Source: Taibaiella lutea
GTDB lineage: Bacteria > Bacteroidota > Bacteroidia > Chitinophagales > Chitinophagaceae
Assembly (NCBI RefSeq): GCF_008629695.1
Contig: NZ_VWSH01000001.1
Span: 585,990 to 649,989, forward strand
DNA length: 64,000 nt
Reading direction: 5' to 3'
A model generated the notes under the pieces. That model did no database searches. It had not been told where the DNA came from and saw nothing but the letters and a program-made list of their open reading frames with translations. Positions 25,371 to 35,552 of the stretch are shown in pieces; within the stretch, counting starts at the first letter, position 1; each line of letters begins with the position of its first letter. The position numbers were made by a program, and so were the translations under genes.

Positions 25371-27608
25371 TTATTTCCCAAACTTCTTTCTCAACAAACT
25401 CAAAGCATCATGGATATTATCGCTTGACGCAGCGGCAGCTTTGGGCTTGTCGTCATTAGAGCGCTTGCTACGCGGCACCTGAGCAGGTGGCTCCTGTGTT
25501 TGTTTGATAGATAATGCAATGCGCTTTCTTGGGATATCAACTTCCGTTACTTTCACCATCACTTTATCATTCAACTTCAAAACTTCACCCGGATCAGTGA
25601 TGTATTTATGCGCTATTTCAGAAACATGCACCAGTCCATCTTGCTTAACCCCGATATCGACAAAAGCACCGAAGCGCGTAAGGTTCGTAACCTGTCCGGG
25701 AATAATCATACCTACATGCACGTCTTCAATACCGTAAATATTGGCAAATTCAAATGCCTGCGCTTCACTGCGGGGATCCAATCCCGGTTTCTTCAACTCT
25801 TTTAAAATATCCTGCAAGGTATGCACACCAACTGTTTCCGTAGCGTATTGCTTAACCTCAATATTATTAATCACAGTTTCATTTCCTATCATTTCATTTA
25901 AAGCAACGCCACAATCTTTTGCCATTTGTTCTACTACTTTATAAGCTTCCGGATGCACGCCACTTGCATCTAAAGGATGGTCGCCGTCATTAATCCTTAA
26001 GAACCCTGCACATTGCTCATAAGCTTTGTTACCAAGTCTTGCCACTTCCAACAACTGCTTGCGGTTACTGAAGCGTCCTTTCTCTTTTCTGTAATTAACA
26101 ATATTTTCTGCAATGGAAGTACCGATGCCACTCACATAACTCAACAGATATTTACCGGCAGTATTCAGGTTTACACCCACCGCATTCACACAACTTACAA
26201 CAGTCTGATCCAGCTTGTCTTTCAAACGGATTTGATTAACATCATGCTGATACTGCCCTACCCCGATGCTTTTAGGGTCAATCTTTACCAGTTCAGCCAG
26301 GGGATCCATCAGTCTGCGGCCAATACTTACTGCACCACGAACGGTAATATCGTAATCAGGAAATTCTTCGCGCGCAATTTCCGAAGCGGAATAAATAGAA
26401 GCACCGTCTTCATTTACTAAGAAAACCGGCAAGCCGGTATTCAGCTTTTTAATGAATTGTTCTGTTTCTCTTCCTGCAGTACCGTCGCCAATTGCAAATG
26501 CTTCGATATTGTATTCCTGAATGTATTTCCTGATTTTATGCTCTGCATCAGTCAATTTAAAGTTCTGTTCATGCACGTAAATCAGGTCATTCTTTTGCAA
26601 TTCACCCTTTTCATCAAGGATCACGACTTTACAACCTGTTCTGTAACCCGGGTCAATAGCCAAAATCCTTTTAGTACCTAATGGAGATGAAAGTAATAAC
26701 TGGCGCAGGTTTTCGGCGAAAACACTAATTGCTTCCTCATCCGCCTTTGTCTTCAAAGCCATTCTGAATTCACTTTCAAGGCTTGGTTGCAACAAGCGAC
26801 GATAAGCATCCTTTATAGCTTTCTTTACTTGCTCAGCGGCATCATTATTAGCTGTAACAAACTGCTTTTCTATTTTCAATAAAGCTATTTCTTCTTCAGG
26901 CGCAATATTCATCCTTAAAAAGCCTTCCATGAAACCACGCATGATGGCCAACATACGATGAGATGGTATTTTTGAAACGGGCTCGGAGAAATCAAAATAG
27001 TCTTTGTATTTAATGCCTTCTTCTTCTTTACCACTTAAAATCTTTCCCTGAACAGTCGCCGTATCTTCAAATAACTTACGCATTTTAGCACGTACTTCCG
27101 CATCTTCATTCACCATCTCTGCAATGATGTCCCTTGCTCCCTGCAAAGCTGCGGCATCATCGGCAACTTTATCGTTTATAAAAGTAGCTGCAGTAGCATT
27201 CACATCCATTGTGCCCTGCTCCAAAAGCAATAATGCCAATGGCTCCAGGCCATTTTCCCTTGCTGTCTGCGCTTTGGTTTTTCTCTTTGGTTTATATGGA
27301 AGATAGATATCCTCTAATTGGTTGAGTGTAGTGGCTTCATTGATTTTAGCTTGCAAAGCTTCCGTCATTTTATCCTGTTCCGTAATTGTCTTTTCAATAA
27401 ACGCTTTACGGTCTGAGAATTCCTGCTGAAACTTAGCTTCATCCTGAATAGCTTGTATCTGAACTTCATCCAAAGCACCGGTTTTATCTTTACGGTAGCG
27501 GGCTATAAATGGGATGGTAGCGCCTTCGGCCAATAATTCAAGAACAGCAATGACCTGTTTCTCAGGTATGGATAATTTACCTGCAACAGGGTTTGAAAAT
27601 GCAATCAT
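25371..27608 (-). CDS. tex: Tex family RNA-binding transcription accessory protein
   Basis: I choose the start at 27608 (MIAFSNPVAGKLSIPEKQV), giving 745 residues; an in-frame ATG at 27704 would add a low-complexity, non-family stretch. Domains in order are the Tex N-terminal domain, a YqgF/RNase-H-like domain starting near RILAIDPGYRTGCKV, helix-hairpin-helix parts (YVSGIGTSIAENIVNYRKEK), and a C-terminal S1 domain (GMIIPGQVTNLTRFGAFVDI then VHVSEIAHKY). It is a cytoplasmic nucleic-acid binding protein that affects transcription. The last 40 residues are basic and charged. Confidence 0.9.
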   Translation of the reverse strand: MIAFSNPVAGKLSIPEKQVIAVLELLAEGATIPFIARYRKDKTGALDEVQIQAIQDEAKFQQEFSDRKAFIEKTITEQDKMTEALQAKINEATTLNQLEDIYLPYKPKRKTKAQTARENGLEPLALLLLEQGTMDVNATAATFINDKVADDAAALQGARDIIAEMVNEDAEVRAKMRKLFEDTATVQGKILSGKEEEGIKYKDYFDFSEPVSKIPSHRMLAIMRGFMEGFLRMNIAPEEEIALLKIEKQFVTANNDAAEQVKKAIKDAYRRLLQPSLESEFRMALKTKADEEAISVFAENLRQLLLSSPLGTKRILAIDPGYRTGCKVVILDEKGELQKNDLIYVHEQNFKLTDAEHKIRKYIQEYNIEAFAIGDGTAGRETEQFIKKLNTGLPVFLVNEDGASIYSASEIAREEFPDYDITVRGAVSIGRRLMDPLAELVKIDPKSIGVGQYQHDVNQIRLKDKLDQTVVSCVNAVGVNLNTAGKYLLSYVSGIGTSIAENIVNYRKEKGRFSNRKQLLEVARLGNKAYEQCAGFLRINDGDHPLDASGVHPEAYKVVEQMAKDCGVALNEMIGNETVINNIEVKQYATETVGVHTLQDILKELKKPGLDPRSEAQAFEFANIYGIEDVHVGMIIPGQVTNLTRFGAFVDIGVKQDGLVHVSEIAHKYITDPGEVLKLNDKVMVKVTEVDIPRKRIALSIKQTQEPPAQVPRSKRSNDDKPKAAAASSDNIHDALSLLRKKFGK

Positions 27609-27649
27609 ATATTCATTAAAAAAGTTAAAAGTAAAACTTAAAAAAATCC

Positions 27650-27690
27650 TGCTTTGAAATTTCAAATTCCAAAAAACAAATTCCAAAATT
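27650..27690. repeat. Low-complexity TTCCAAAAxx repeat upstream of tex
   Basis: Short degenerate units (AATTCCAAAAAACAAATTCC) of the same kind as at 14553-14690, 22273-22312 and 23493-23526. Confidence 0.5.
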
Positions 27691-27765
27691 TGAAAAAATT
27701 GCAATTAGATTATTCAAATCCGGAATCAATTAAAGGATGGCGAAGGTAACAAAATCGTGAAGGAA

Positions 27766-28329
27766 TTATTTACGGATATATTCAAATCGGCCATCTTCTT
27801 TTATTCTTAATATCTGTGATGGCGTAACTCCGGAAACCTCATCCATGCGATGTTTCACTATATAATCAACGCCATTTTTTATCTCATCCGAAACATCATT
27901 GAAAGACTGAGGAGATGGCATGCCGGAAATATTGGCAGAAGTGGAAACCAATGGCTTTTTTAATCTTTTAATCAGCATTTTACAAAAAGGATCTTTTGTA
28001 ATTCTTATTGCAATTGTTCCATCAGTATTTATAAGATTGCCCGGTAATCCTATTGCCTGTTCATATATAACAGTTGTAGGTCTTTCAAATTCACTGATTA
28101 TATGAACAATATCAGGATGCGGATTGGCAACGTACTTAAAAATATCTTTTGCTTCAGCCAATAATATAATCAGGCTTTTTGAATCGTCTCTTTGTTTTAA
28201 TGCATAAATATTTTTAATCGCTGCTGCGTTTGTGGCATCACAACCAATACCCCAGATGGTATCGGTAGGATATAAGATAATGCCGCCCTTATTTAATATT
28301 TCTAATGCGCTGTTTACTTCCGTGTTCAT
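27766..28329 (-). CDS. tsaC: L-threonylcarbamoyladenylate synthase (Sua5/YwlC/TsaC family)
   Basis: A 187-residue protein. The start GGIILYPTDTIWGIGCDATN and LKQRDDSKSLIILLA are the family signature, with K-R/S-x-x-K near the ATP site. Then the segments RPTTVI, GTIAIRITKDPFCK and PLVSTSANISG match the YrdC fold. It makes threonylcarbamoyl-AMP from threonine, bicarbonate and ATP for the t6A modification of tRNA. It has the short single-domain form, without the Sua5 C-terminal domain. Confidence 0.9.
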   Translation of the reverse strand: MNTEVNSALEILNKGGIILYPTDTIWGIGCDATNAAAIKNIYALKQRDDSKSLIILLAEAKDIFKYVANPHPDIVHIISEFERPTTVIYEQAIGLPGNLINTDGTIAIRITKDPFCKMLIKRLKKPLVSTSANISGMPSPQSFNDVSDEIKNGVDYIVKHRMDEVSGVTPSQILRIKEDGRFEYIRK

Positions 28330-28337
28330 AACAAAAA

Positions 28338-28371
28338 TAAAACCTGTAAGCTTTGACGCTAACAGGTTTTA
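28338..28371 (-). terminator. Terminator after the metalloprotease gene
   Basis: Inverted repeat with arms TAAAACCTGT/ACAGGTTTTA and a short inner pairing AGC/GCT. Read on the minus strand it is followed by a T-rich run, so it ends the protease transcript just before tsaC. Confidence 0.7.
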
Positions 28372-28392
28372 TGGTTCAAAATTAAGGAATTT

Positions 28393-30663
28393 CTATTGTA
28401 AGGTAATAGACTTTACTGCTTTTGCTCCGGAGTGAGTATCATTCAATTGCAGATAGTAAATACCTCTGCTTAGGTTTCCGACAGGAATGGCACTATTCTG
28501 CGTCATAAATCCGGACCATATTTTTTGACCTAAAACATTGTATAAACTTAGCGACAATACAGAACCTGAAGTATTTTTAATATTAATCAAATCCTTTGCA
28601 GGATTAGGATACACGCTTATGCCATTATTTAATGCTACATCACGAATACCTACCCCATTAGCAGGATCGTATATTTTAAAATTAGTTTGGGAAACATTAA
28701 AGAAAATATTCCCCGCTCCCTTTACTTTCACTCTTGCAGTTACAGTTGCGGTATCAGGTAAGGCTATTGTTTCGGAGCCATCATTCGGAACCCCTGTTGC
28801 AAGGGTAAAAGGATATGTAAAACCACCATCTACTGAAAGAAATATATCAACATTAGCTGCATTAACCGGCGCCATATCTGTATTAGCAACATTCCATGTA
28901 ACAGTAGCGTTTCCTCCTCTCGGGAAAGAATCGGCTGCTAATGCAGGAAAGGTAACGACAAAGGGGCCGGCAGAATCCAATACATTCACATGCAATTCGT
29001 CTTCTGAAATATTAAATGTTCCGAATCCTTCATAAATGCTTCTGGCTGTAACTTTAAAATCCAATGGCCTTGAAACCGCAGGCATACGCATGCCTACATC
29101 AGATAAATTCCCGATAATCACATTTTCAATCTGAGGGAATACTCTTACAGTTTCCATACTTGGTGTAAAACTGCGAAAGCATGGCCCATCAGTATATGAT
29201 GCAGATGCATCTTCTGTCTCACCGAAATTACCAAGGTTCCATTGCTCCCAGCAATAAGATATAGTATCTGTAGAATCGGTTACAGCTAAAGGAGAAATGA
29301 GTTCAAATGGTGTTCCGATTGGAATAAAAAAAGTATCCGCAATTGCCGGTAATACCGGGGCAGAAACACCTGTTTGCGTAGCGGCACATGCAGTTGCCTG
29401 TGTTGTCACAAAATCTGAAATCTGATCTAAGCTTTTTGCGTGAAAGTAAGCATCACTATGCTCCTGAATGTCATCATTGAAACAAATACCGGCATAAGCC
29501 ATAATGGTTGTACCGCTTCCCGGTTCAAAGGCTGCATTATCTGCTCCATTACCCTGACAAGATCCATCATTACTGTTAAACGTATGTTCTGCGCCGAACT
29601 GATGCCCCATTTCGTGAGCTACATAATCTACATCATAAGCATCGCCTACCGGATTGGGTGAACCCGTTACGCCTCTGGCTTTATTATTATTGTTGCTCTT
29701 GCAAACACAGCCAAGCTGGGCAATGCCGCCACCGCCTGTACTGAAAATATGCCCGATATCATAATTGGCACTGCCAATCACAGTGCCGGTATTACTTGCA
29801 TTTTGCCCTAACAATGTACCTCCGTTATTATTTGCAGTAAAGGGGTCCGTGTTAGGATTCAAATAAATCAGGTTATTTTGATTAGCGATAAACTGCATAC
29901 TTATTCCAAGGTCTCTTTCATAAATTCCGTTTACACGATTCATAGTAGTAGTCATAGCGCTTAATACACTCAATGTAGAAGGGTTTGCGCCACCTACCGC
30001 CTGTGCATATTCACCTGTGCATGACAATGCCAATCTATATGTTCGCTGCGTGGTTCCGAATTGTTTGGCTCCCAGATGTGGCAATTCACCGTCTATTTGT
30101 TCCGGAAGGTTACCATTTGCATCAGCAATCTCATTGTTGTCTACAGCACACGCCATCCTGATGTTGATGTTGCGATGGTAATCCTTTTTATAGTAAACCA
30201 TATAGTAGCCATCCAAAGCATCGGTATATGGATCAACGAAAAAAGTCCGGTTGCCATTAAAAACCATTGCATGAAAACCGTTTGATGTAAAATCAAGCTT
30301 TGCAGTCACTTGCGGATTATCCAAAGCTTCTGCAGTGAAAGTTTCAATTTCCGGATATCTTTCCTGAAGCGTTTTCTCCATCATGGAGGTTTTCCATATT
30401 TTGAATGTATGGTAAGCACCATCCGGAGTTGGCAGTTGTATGGTCTGCTCTTTACCCGGCTTCGAACTCAAACCGTGTAAAAACGACCGCAGGTTTTGGT
30501 TATTTGCTGAAAAAATCCTGTAATTATCAGGAATTATTGACTGTTTACCTGTTGACGGTGCGTAATGACCATCGAAAGTTTTAAAGTATTGTTGTCCATG
30601 TGTAACGCTGATGCTTCCAATGGTCAACATTATACTTAACCCTAAGCTTTGGATTTTTTTCAT
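28393..30663 (-). CDS. T9SS-exported M12B-like (reprolysin-type) metalloprotease
   Basis: A 756-residue secreted protease with a signal peptide (MLTIGSISVTHG segment). A prodomain covers residues about 30-175. The catalytic motif VAHEMGHQFGAEH gives H350, E351, H354 and H360 (HExxHxxGxxH), so it is a metzincin-type zinc protease. The middle contains beta domains (TVTWNVANTD). The last 80 residues (ISVYPNPAKDLINIKN, GIYYLQLNDTHSG) are a type A sorting domain, so export and surface anchoring go through T9SS. The gene upstream on the same strand encodes a prodomain-like protein. Confidence 0.85.
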   Translation of the reverse strand: MKKIQSLGLSIMLTIGSISVTHGQQYFKTFDGHYAPSTGKQSIIPDNYRIFSANNQNLRSFLHGLSSKPGKEQTIQLPTPDGAYHTFKIWKTSMMEKTLQERYPEIETFTAEALDNPQVTAKLDFTSNGFHAMVFNGNRTFFVDPYTDALDGYYMVYYKKDYHRNINIRMACAVDNNEIADANGNLPEQIDGELPHLGAKQFGTTQRTYRLALSCTGEYAQAVGGANPSTLSVLSAMTTTMNRVNGIYERDLGISMQFIANQNNLIYLNPNTDPFTANNNGGTLLGQNASNTGTVIGSANYDIGHIFSTGGGGIAQLGCVCKSNNNNKARGVTGSPNPVGDAYDVDYVAHEMGHQFGAEHTFNSNDGSCQGNGADNAAFEPGSGTTIMAYAGICFNDDIQEHSDAYFHAKSLDQISDFVTTQATACAATQTGVSAPVLPAIADTFFIPIGTPFELISPLAVTDSTDTISYCWEQWNLGNFGETEDASASYTDGPCFRSFTPSMETVRVFPQIENVIIGNLSDVGMRMPAVSRPLDFKVTARSIYEGFGTFNISEDELHVNVLDSAGPFVVTFPALAADSFPRGGNATVTWNVANTDMAPVNAANVDIFLSVDGGFTYPFTLATGVPNDGSETIALPDTATVTARVKVKGAGNIFFNVSQTNFKIYDPANGVGIRDVALNNGISVYPNPAKDLINIKNTSGSVLSLSLYNVLGQKIWSGFMTQNSAIPVGNLSRGIYYLQLNDTHSGAKAVKSITLQ

Positions 30664-30696
30664 AAAAAAAATAAGTAAATAATTGCTTTAATAATT

Positions 30697-31278
30697 TCAC
30701 CTCGTTAAACGGGACGACCCGTTGTTATCTGTTTTTTTAAATAATAAATAATACACTTTGTTTTTCACCTTGTAAGGAGCATATAAGTAATTGATGCCGT
30801 TGCAAATAACAGAAATATTCATCGAGGTTCCGTCATAATCAAACCTCACTGTGTTATACTTGTTTTTTACATCAAAACCTTTGAGAGAAACGATTTCAGG
30901 GTATTTATCATTCAGCTCTTTCGACAATGTACCGGAATTCACAACTTTAAAAGTAAGACAATCAAGTACACCCCTGGCTGAATCTATAAAGGGCAGTGTG
31001 ATAGTTCCGCCGTTTTTCCTCAATAAAGTCAAATTACTGTTCAGGTTTGAGGAGACGACTTCGAAAACGATATATTTTTTCGGCAATTTCAGATTACCGC
31101 TTTTTGCCGGAAACTTTATTGACTGAGGCTTATCGATCCAATTCCATTGAATAGAATAATTACCTGATTTTTCAGAACAGTAAAGCGCTTTCGTCTTTTC
31201 CTGTCCGATTGCAAAAAAACTGCAACATACCAGCAGACTCACACCAAGCAACAAATAACACAGGTTTCGATTACGCAT
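30697..31278 (-). CDS. Secreted prodomain-like protein upstream of the metalloprotease
   Basis: A 193-residue protein with signal peptide (LLLGVSLLVCCSFFAIGQ). It aligns by eye with the prodomain of the neighbouring protease: KYIVFEVVSSNLNSNL fits NYRIFSANNQNLRSFL, and TITLP...LTFKVV...LNDKYPEI fits TIQLP...TFKIW...LQERYPEI, ending in YYLLFKK versus YYMVYYKK. It is therefore probably a stand-alone homologue of the prodomain and lacks any catalytic part. It ends 33 bp before the protease start, so the two are likely cotranscribed. A role as inhibitor or chaperone of the protease is inference. Confidence 0.7.
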   Translation of the reverse strand: MRNRNLCYLLLGVSLLVCCSFFAIGQEKTKALYCSEKSGNYSIQWNWIDKPQSIKFPAKSGNLKLPKKYIVFEVVSSNLNSNLTLLRKNGGTITLPFIDSARGVLDCLTFKVVNSGTLSKELNDKYPEIVSLKGFDVKNKYNTVRFDYDGTSMNISVICNGINYLYAPYKVKNKVYYLLFKKTDNNGSSRLTR

Positions 31279-31465
31279 GTTGCGAATTTAAGTAATAAAG
31301 GGTAAAATATTGATAAATTAACATGCGGTATAAAAATTCCTTTTCTCAAATCAGAAAGCATAAAAATTGGCTTCCATATAAAAGCCAACAAATAATAGCA
31401 GTCCATTCCCAATTAGCCTAATAAACATTAACTTTACCGCCTTAAAAATTACAGAATTCTTATTT

Positions 31466-33871
31466 ATGCAGATTGCCTATAATTGGTTGTTGGACTATTT
31501 ACCTAAACCGGTACCGGTGGAGGATTTGAGCAAAATTTTGACAAGTATCGGTTTGGAAGTAGAGGGAGTGGAAAAATCAGAAGCTGTTCCCGGCGGGTTA
31601 GAAGGATTGGTTATTGGTCAGGTTATAACATGCCAGCCACATCCGGATGCAGATAAATTAAAAGTAACAACCGTGAACGTTGGCGGCTCAGAGAACTTAC
31701 CGATTGTTTGCGGCGCACCGAATGTAGCTGCGGGACAAAAAGTAGTAGTGGCAACCGTTGGCACAACCGTCCATCCTACAAAAGGCGATGCATTTAAAAT
31801 CAAGAAGGCAAAAATTCGTGGCGAAGTAAGTGAAGGCATGATTTGCGCAGAAGATGAAATCGGATTGGGAGAAAGTCATGATGGCATTATGATTCTGCCG
31901 GAAGATGCTGTGATTGGCATGCTGGCAAAAGATTATTTCAATATCGGTGCATCAGATTTTACATTGCATATCGGATTAACACCTAATCGTAGCGACGGCA
32001 ACAGCCATATCGGCGTAGCAAGAGATGTTTGCGCTTATCAGACACATCACCTGAAAGAAGACTGGAAAGTAAAATATCCTGAAACAAAGCATTTAGCTGC
32101 AACTGATAAATTACCTGTAGATATTCATATTACTGCAACGGAGGCATGTCCAAGATATGCAGGCCTTACCATTGCAAATGTAAAAATTACGGCATCTCCG
32201 GAATGGCTGGTTCAAAGACTACAAACAATAGGTGTCCGTTCCATTAATAATGTAGTTGATATTACAAATTATGTGCTTCATGAATATGGACAACCTTTGC
32301 ATGCATTTGACTATGATAAAATCAGCGGACATAAGATCAATGTCCGCTTCGCTCATCAGGATGAGAAATTCATTTCTTTAGATGACAAAGAAAGAGTTTT
32401 AAGAAGTGAAGACCTTATGATTTGTGATGCTGAAAAAGGCATGTGCATGGCGGGTGTATTTGGTGGCACCGGTTCCGGTATTACGGAACAAACAAGGAAT
32501 ATATTTTTGGAAAGCGCTTATTTCACGCCAAAAGTTATCCGCAGAACATCTATGCATCATGGCCTGCGCACTGATGCAGCAACGCATTTTGAAAAAGGCG
32601 TCGACATTGAAATGGTCATTCCTGCATTGAAACGTGCGGCAGCATTGATTTGTGAAATTGCCGGAGGAAATATTGCTTCCGACATTCAGGACATTTACCC
32701 TGCTGCGTTACCTGTAACTGCTATTAAAGTACAATACGATTATATCAATAAGCTTTGCGGGAAGGAATATAAGATTGCTGACGTCAACAGTATATTGGTT
32801 TCTTTAGGTTTTGAAATCATAGATCAAAGAAATGATTTTATAGAAGTAAAAGTGCCATCAGACAAACCTGATGTAAAACAAGGTGCGGATATTGTTGAAG
32901 AAATCTTAAGAATCGACGGACTGGATAATGTTGTAATTCCATCCAGATTGAATATTTCACTACATCGCCGTCCTGCCCCTGCTTCACGTAAATGGAAAGA
33001 ACAAATTGCTGCATTCCTCAGTAATGCAGGTTTACAGGAAATTGTAACCAATTCTATTACCAACAGCAAATATTATCCTGAAGAAATGCCGATGGTCCGC
33101 ATGATTAATAGTTTATCAAGCGAACTGGATGTTATGCGGCCTGAAATGCTGGAAAGCGGGCTCGAGGTAGTATCTTACAACGTGAACCGTAAAGCGCAGG
33201 ATTTAAAATTATATGAATTCGGCAATATTTACCGTACATCAGGCGTTCATAAATACAATCAATCTTCCAAACTTAGTATCTGGATTACGGGCAATAAAGA
33301 TGGTCAGCATTGGCAACATGCAGCTGAAGCGGCAGATATTTATTATTTAAAAGGGCTGGTAGCGCAGGTATTTGAACTTTGCGGCATTAAAAAAATCCAG
33401 GAACAGGAAGTTGAAGATGGTATTGAATGGAAAAGAGGCAAACAATTTATTGCTAAAGCATTTTCGGTTGATGCCAAAAAGTTAAAATCCTTTGACATCA
33501 AACAACCGGTATTCTATGCTGAAATAGATGTGCAGTCATTGACAGATGCAGCGGAAGGCGTTAAGGTAAAATACATGGAATTGCCAAAATACCCGGCCAT
33601 GCGCAGAGATCTGGCATTGATACTGGACAAAGCAGTTCCTTACGCAAAAGTGGCAGGTATTGCACAGTCACAAAAATGGGAAGCGCTTAAAAACTTTGAA
33701 CTGTTTGATGTTTTTGAAAGTGAAAAAATCGGTAACGATAAAAAATCACTGGCATTAAGCTTTACTTTCCAATTGAATGACAGAACACTGACAGATGAAG
33801 AGGTAGATGGCATGATGAAGCAACTGATTTCGACTTATAGAAATGACCTGCAGGCTTTAATAAGAGAATAA
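31466..33871 (+). CDS. pheT: Phenylalanine-tRNA ligase beta subunit
   Basis: An 801-residue protein of normal length. It has the N-terminal tRNA-binding domain (VIGQVITCQPHPDADKLKV), followed by the B3/B4 editing domain, the B5 domain, and the catalytic-like core with AMRRDLALILDKAVPYAKV at the start of the C-terminal FDX-ACB domain. It pairs with PheS in an alpha2-beta2 enzyme that charges tRNA-Phe in the cytoplasm. pheS is not in the window. Confidence 0.95.
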   Translation: MQIAYNWLLDYLPKPVPVEDLSKILTSIGLEVEGVEKSEAVPGGLEGLVIGQVITCQPHPDADKLKVTTVNVGGSENLPIVCGAPNVAAGQKVVVATVGTTVHPTKGDAFKIKKAKIRGEVSEGMICAEDEIGLGESHDGIMILPEDAVIGMLAKDYFNIGASDFTLHIGLTPNRSDGNSHIGVARDVCAYQTHHLKEDWKVKYPETKHLAATDKLPVDIHITATEACPRYAGLTIANVKITASPEWLVQRLQTIGVRSINNVVDITNYVLHEYGQPLHAFDYDKISGHKINVRFAHQDEKFISLDDKERVLRSEDLMICDAEKGMCMAGVFGGTGSGITEQTRNIFLESAYFTPKVIRRTSMHHGLRTDAATHFEKGVDIEMVIPALKRAAALICEIAGGNIASDIQDIYPAALPVTAIKVQYDYINKLCGKEYKIADVNSILVSLGFEIIDQRNDFIEVKVPSDKPDVKQGADIVEEILRIDGLDNVVIPSRLNISLHRRPAPASRKWKEQIAAFLSNAGLQEIVTNSITNSKYYPEEMPMVRMINSLSSELDVMRPEMLESGLEVVSYNVNRKAQDLKLYEFGNIYRTSGVHKYNQSSKLSIWITGNKDGQHWQHAAEAADIYYLKGLVAQVFELCGIKKIQEQEVEDGIEWKRGKQFIAKAFSVDAKKLKSFDIKQPVFYAEIDVQSLTDAAEGVKVKYMELPKYPAMRRDLALILDKAVPYAKVAGIAQSQKWEALKNFELFDVFESEKIGNDKKSLALSFTFQLNDRTLTDEEVDGMMKQLISTYRNDLQALIRE

Positions 33872-33921
33872 ATAATTTTAAACAATTCCCAACAGCACAG
33901 CATTAAGCTTAAATATTTCGG

Positions 33922-34194
33922 ATGAAAGAACTGGAATTATTACAGGAAAAACTGCAACAATTGTTGAAGCATCATAATGCTGTGCAATCGGATTTGGATC
34001 GTTTAAAAAAAATAAATGAAAAACAATCCGCTTTGATCGAACAACAAAAAACGGAAATAGTAAAAGTGCAGCAGGAGCTGACATTAAAATCTGTTGCTTA
34101 TTCGGCCGGAAGTATGGAAGGTGATAAAGAAAAACTAAAACAACATCTGGATTTGGTTATCCGTGAGATTGAAAAGAATATTGAATCCTTGTAA
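33922..34194 (+). CDS. Small coiled-coil protein downstream of pheT
   Basis: A 90-residue protein that is almost entirely a coiled coil (ELLQEKLQQLLKHHNAVQSD and following, with heptad-like leucines). Its position after pheT matches a small coiled-coil gene that precedes zapA in many Bacteroidota, so a role in cell division is possible. No zapA follows here. The spacing to pheT is 50 bp. Confidence 0.6.
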   Translation: MKELELLQEKLQQLLKHHNAVQSDLDRLKKINEKQSALIEQQKTEIVKVQQELTLKSVAYSAGSMEGDKEKLKQHLDLVIREIEKNIESL

Positions 34195-34196
34195 GA

Positions 34197-34772
34197 ATGA
34201 AGTTACACCCTAATCATTCATTGTTAAAGAAAGCATCCCTTGCAATTATAGGTTTAATGTTGCTGTTTGCAGCATGCAAACCTAAAGATCCAGATTGCTA
34301 TCAATCTACGCTGGTATTGAACTTCAGTCAGTTTAAGACAAGATATTTAGATACTAACACGGTTAAAATAGATAGTTTTACAACAATTATTGATACCATT
34401 CAACGAATAACGGATAGTGTTATGCCGGCACCTGAAATGCTTGTTTTAGATGAAGACAGTGCTTATCGCGTGTCAGGTAAAGAGGTCATTAAGCTTCCTT
34501 GTCCGTTCAATCCGGCAAAGGATAGCATCAGATACAGGTTTAGGGCAGATACGAGCGGCACACAATACGACACACTGACTTTCTTCTATACATCTACGCC
34601 TCATTTCATCAACAATAATTGTGGTTATACTTATTATTACAACCTGGATAGAGTAGCATCAACCAATCATGTATTGGATTCGAGTTATATCATCAGTCCT
34701 GCGCTAACGGATGATAATACCAATAAGGCGCAAAATGCAAATGTTATATTTTATTTTAAAAGGAAGCCTTAA
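34197..34772 (+). CDS. Lipoprotein of the DUF6452 type
   Basis: A 191-residue lipoprotein; the lipobox is MLLFAACK. The segment DCYQSTLVLNFSQFKTRY after the cysteine, and repeated T/D-rich beta segments, agree with DUF6452-like Bacteroidota lipoproteins. The next gene starts at the following base, so the two form an operon. In many members of the phylum this pair lies together, which supports a joint envelope role that is not known. Confidence 0.6.
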   Translation: MKLHPNHSLLKKASLAIIGLMLLFAACKPKDPDCYQSTLVLNFSQFKTRYLDTNTVKIDSFTTIIDTIQRITDSVMPAPEMLVLDEDSAYRVSGKEVIKLPCPFNPAKDSIRYRFRADTSGTQYDTLTFFYTSTPHFINNNCGYTYYYNLDRVASTNHVLDSSYIISPALTDDNTNKAQNANVIFYFKRKP

Positions 34773-35552
34773 ATGAAGAAACATATTGCATTGCTATTAT
34801 TATCGGTTCTTTCATTCAGCAAAATGACTGCTCAAAGTAATGGCGGGGTTACTTTACCGGGTAATGAACTTAATAATATCGACAGCTCTAAAATTGGCAA
34901 AGTTGACAGCCTTATTATTAATAAAACAGATTCAAGCACTACTGCAAAAAAAAAGGAGCCTAAACCACCTTATGTCCATCAATTCCGAATTGGTATTGAT
35001 GTAGCGAGGCTTGCAACCAATTTTATTTATAAAGATAAAAAGGGTTACGAAATGCAGTTTGATTACCTTTTGAGAAGCAAAAATTATGCAGTCTTTGAAG
35101 CCGGGTTCGGTAAAAATGCCGTTGATTATACCAATCTTAAATACGACAATACAGGTGCTTTCTTTAAAATAGGTATTGACAAAAATGTTATTGATATTGT
35201 CAATGACCATGATTACGACATTTTCTTTATCGGTATAAGATATGGCATGGGCTTTGGCAAAAGATCTGATGCTACGTTCCTTGTTCCGTCTTATTTTGGT
35301 TCACCGTCAGAAGGCACTTCGCCTGAAGAAAGTTATTTCATACACTGGCTGGAATTAAACTTAGGGCTGAGAGTTGAAATATTTAAACAGGTATTTGTAG
35401 GCTGGAATGCAAGAATTAAGTTCCTGTTGAATTCAGGAGAATTTCAGCAACTGGCGCCAAGCTATGTTCCCGGTTATGGCGCAGGCGATAAATCAACGGT
35501 GGCTGGCGGAAATTTCTATATAAACTACGCAATAAGATGGGGCGGAAAATAA
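34773..35552 (+). CDS. Outer-membrane protein of the DUF6048 type
   Basis: A 259-residue protein with signal peptide (LLLLSVLSFSKMTAQ) and a K/T-rich linker, then an alternating-strand region typical of a small beta-barrel (FRIGIDVARLATNFIYKDK... YINYAIRWGGK). The context, directly behind the DUF6452-like lipoprotein, supports the DUF6048 assignment. The stop codon lies in the loop of a hairpin shared with the opposite gene. Confidence 0.6.
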   Translation: MKKHIALLLLSVLSFSKMTAQSNGGVTLPGNELNNIDSSKIGKVDSLIINKTDSSTTAKKKEPKPPYVHQFRIGIDVARLATNFIYKDKKGYEMQFDYLLRSKNYAVFEAGFGKNAVDYTNLKYDNTGAFFKIGIDKNVIDIVNDHDYDIFFIGIRYGMGFGKRSDATFLVPSYFGSPSEGTSPEESYFIHWLELNLGLRVEIFKQVFVGWNARIKFLLNSGEFQQLAPSYVPGYGAGDKSTVAGGNFYINYAIRWGGK

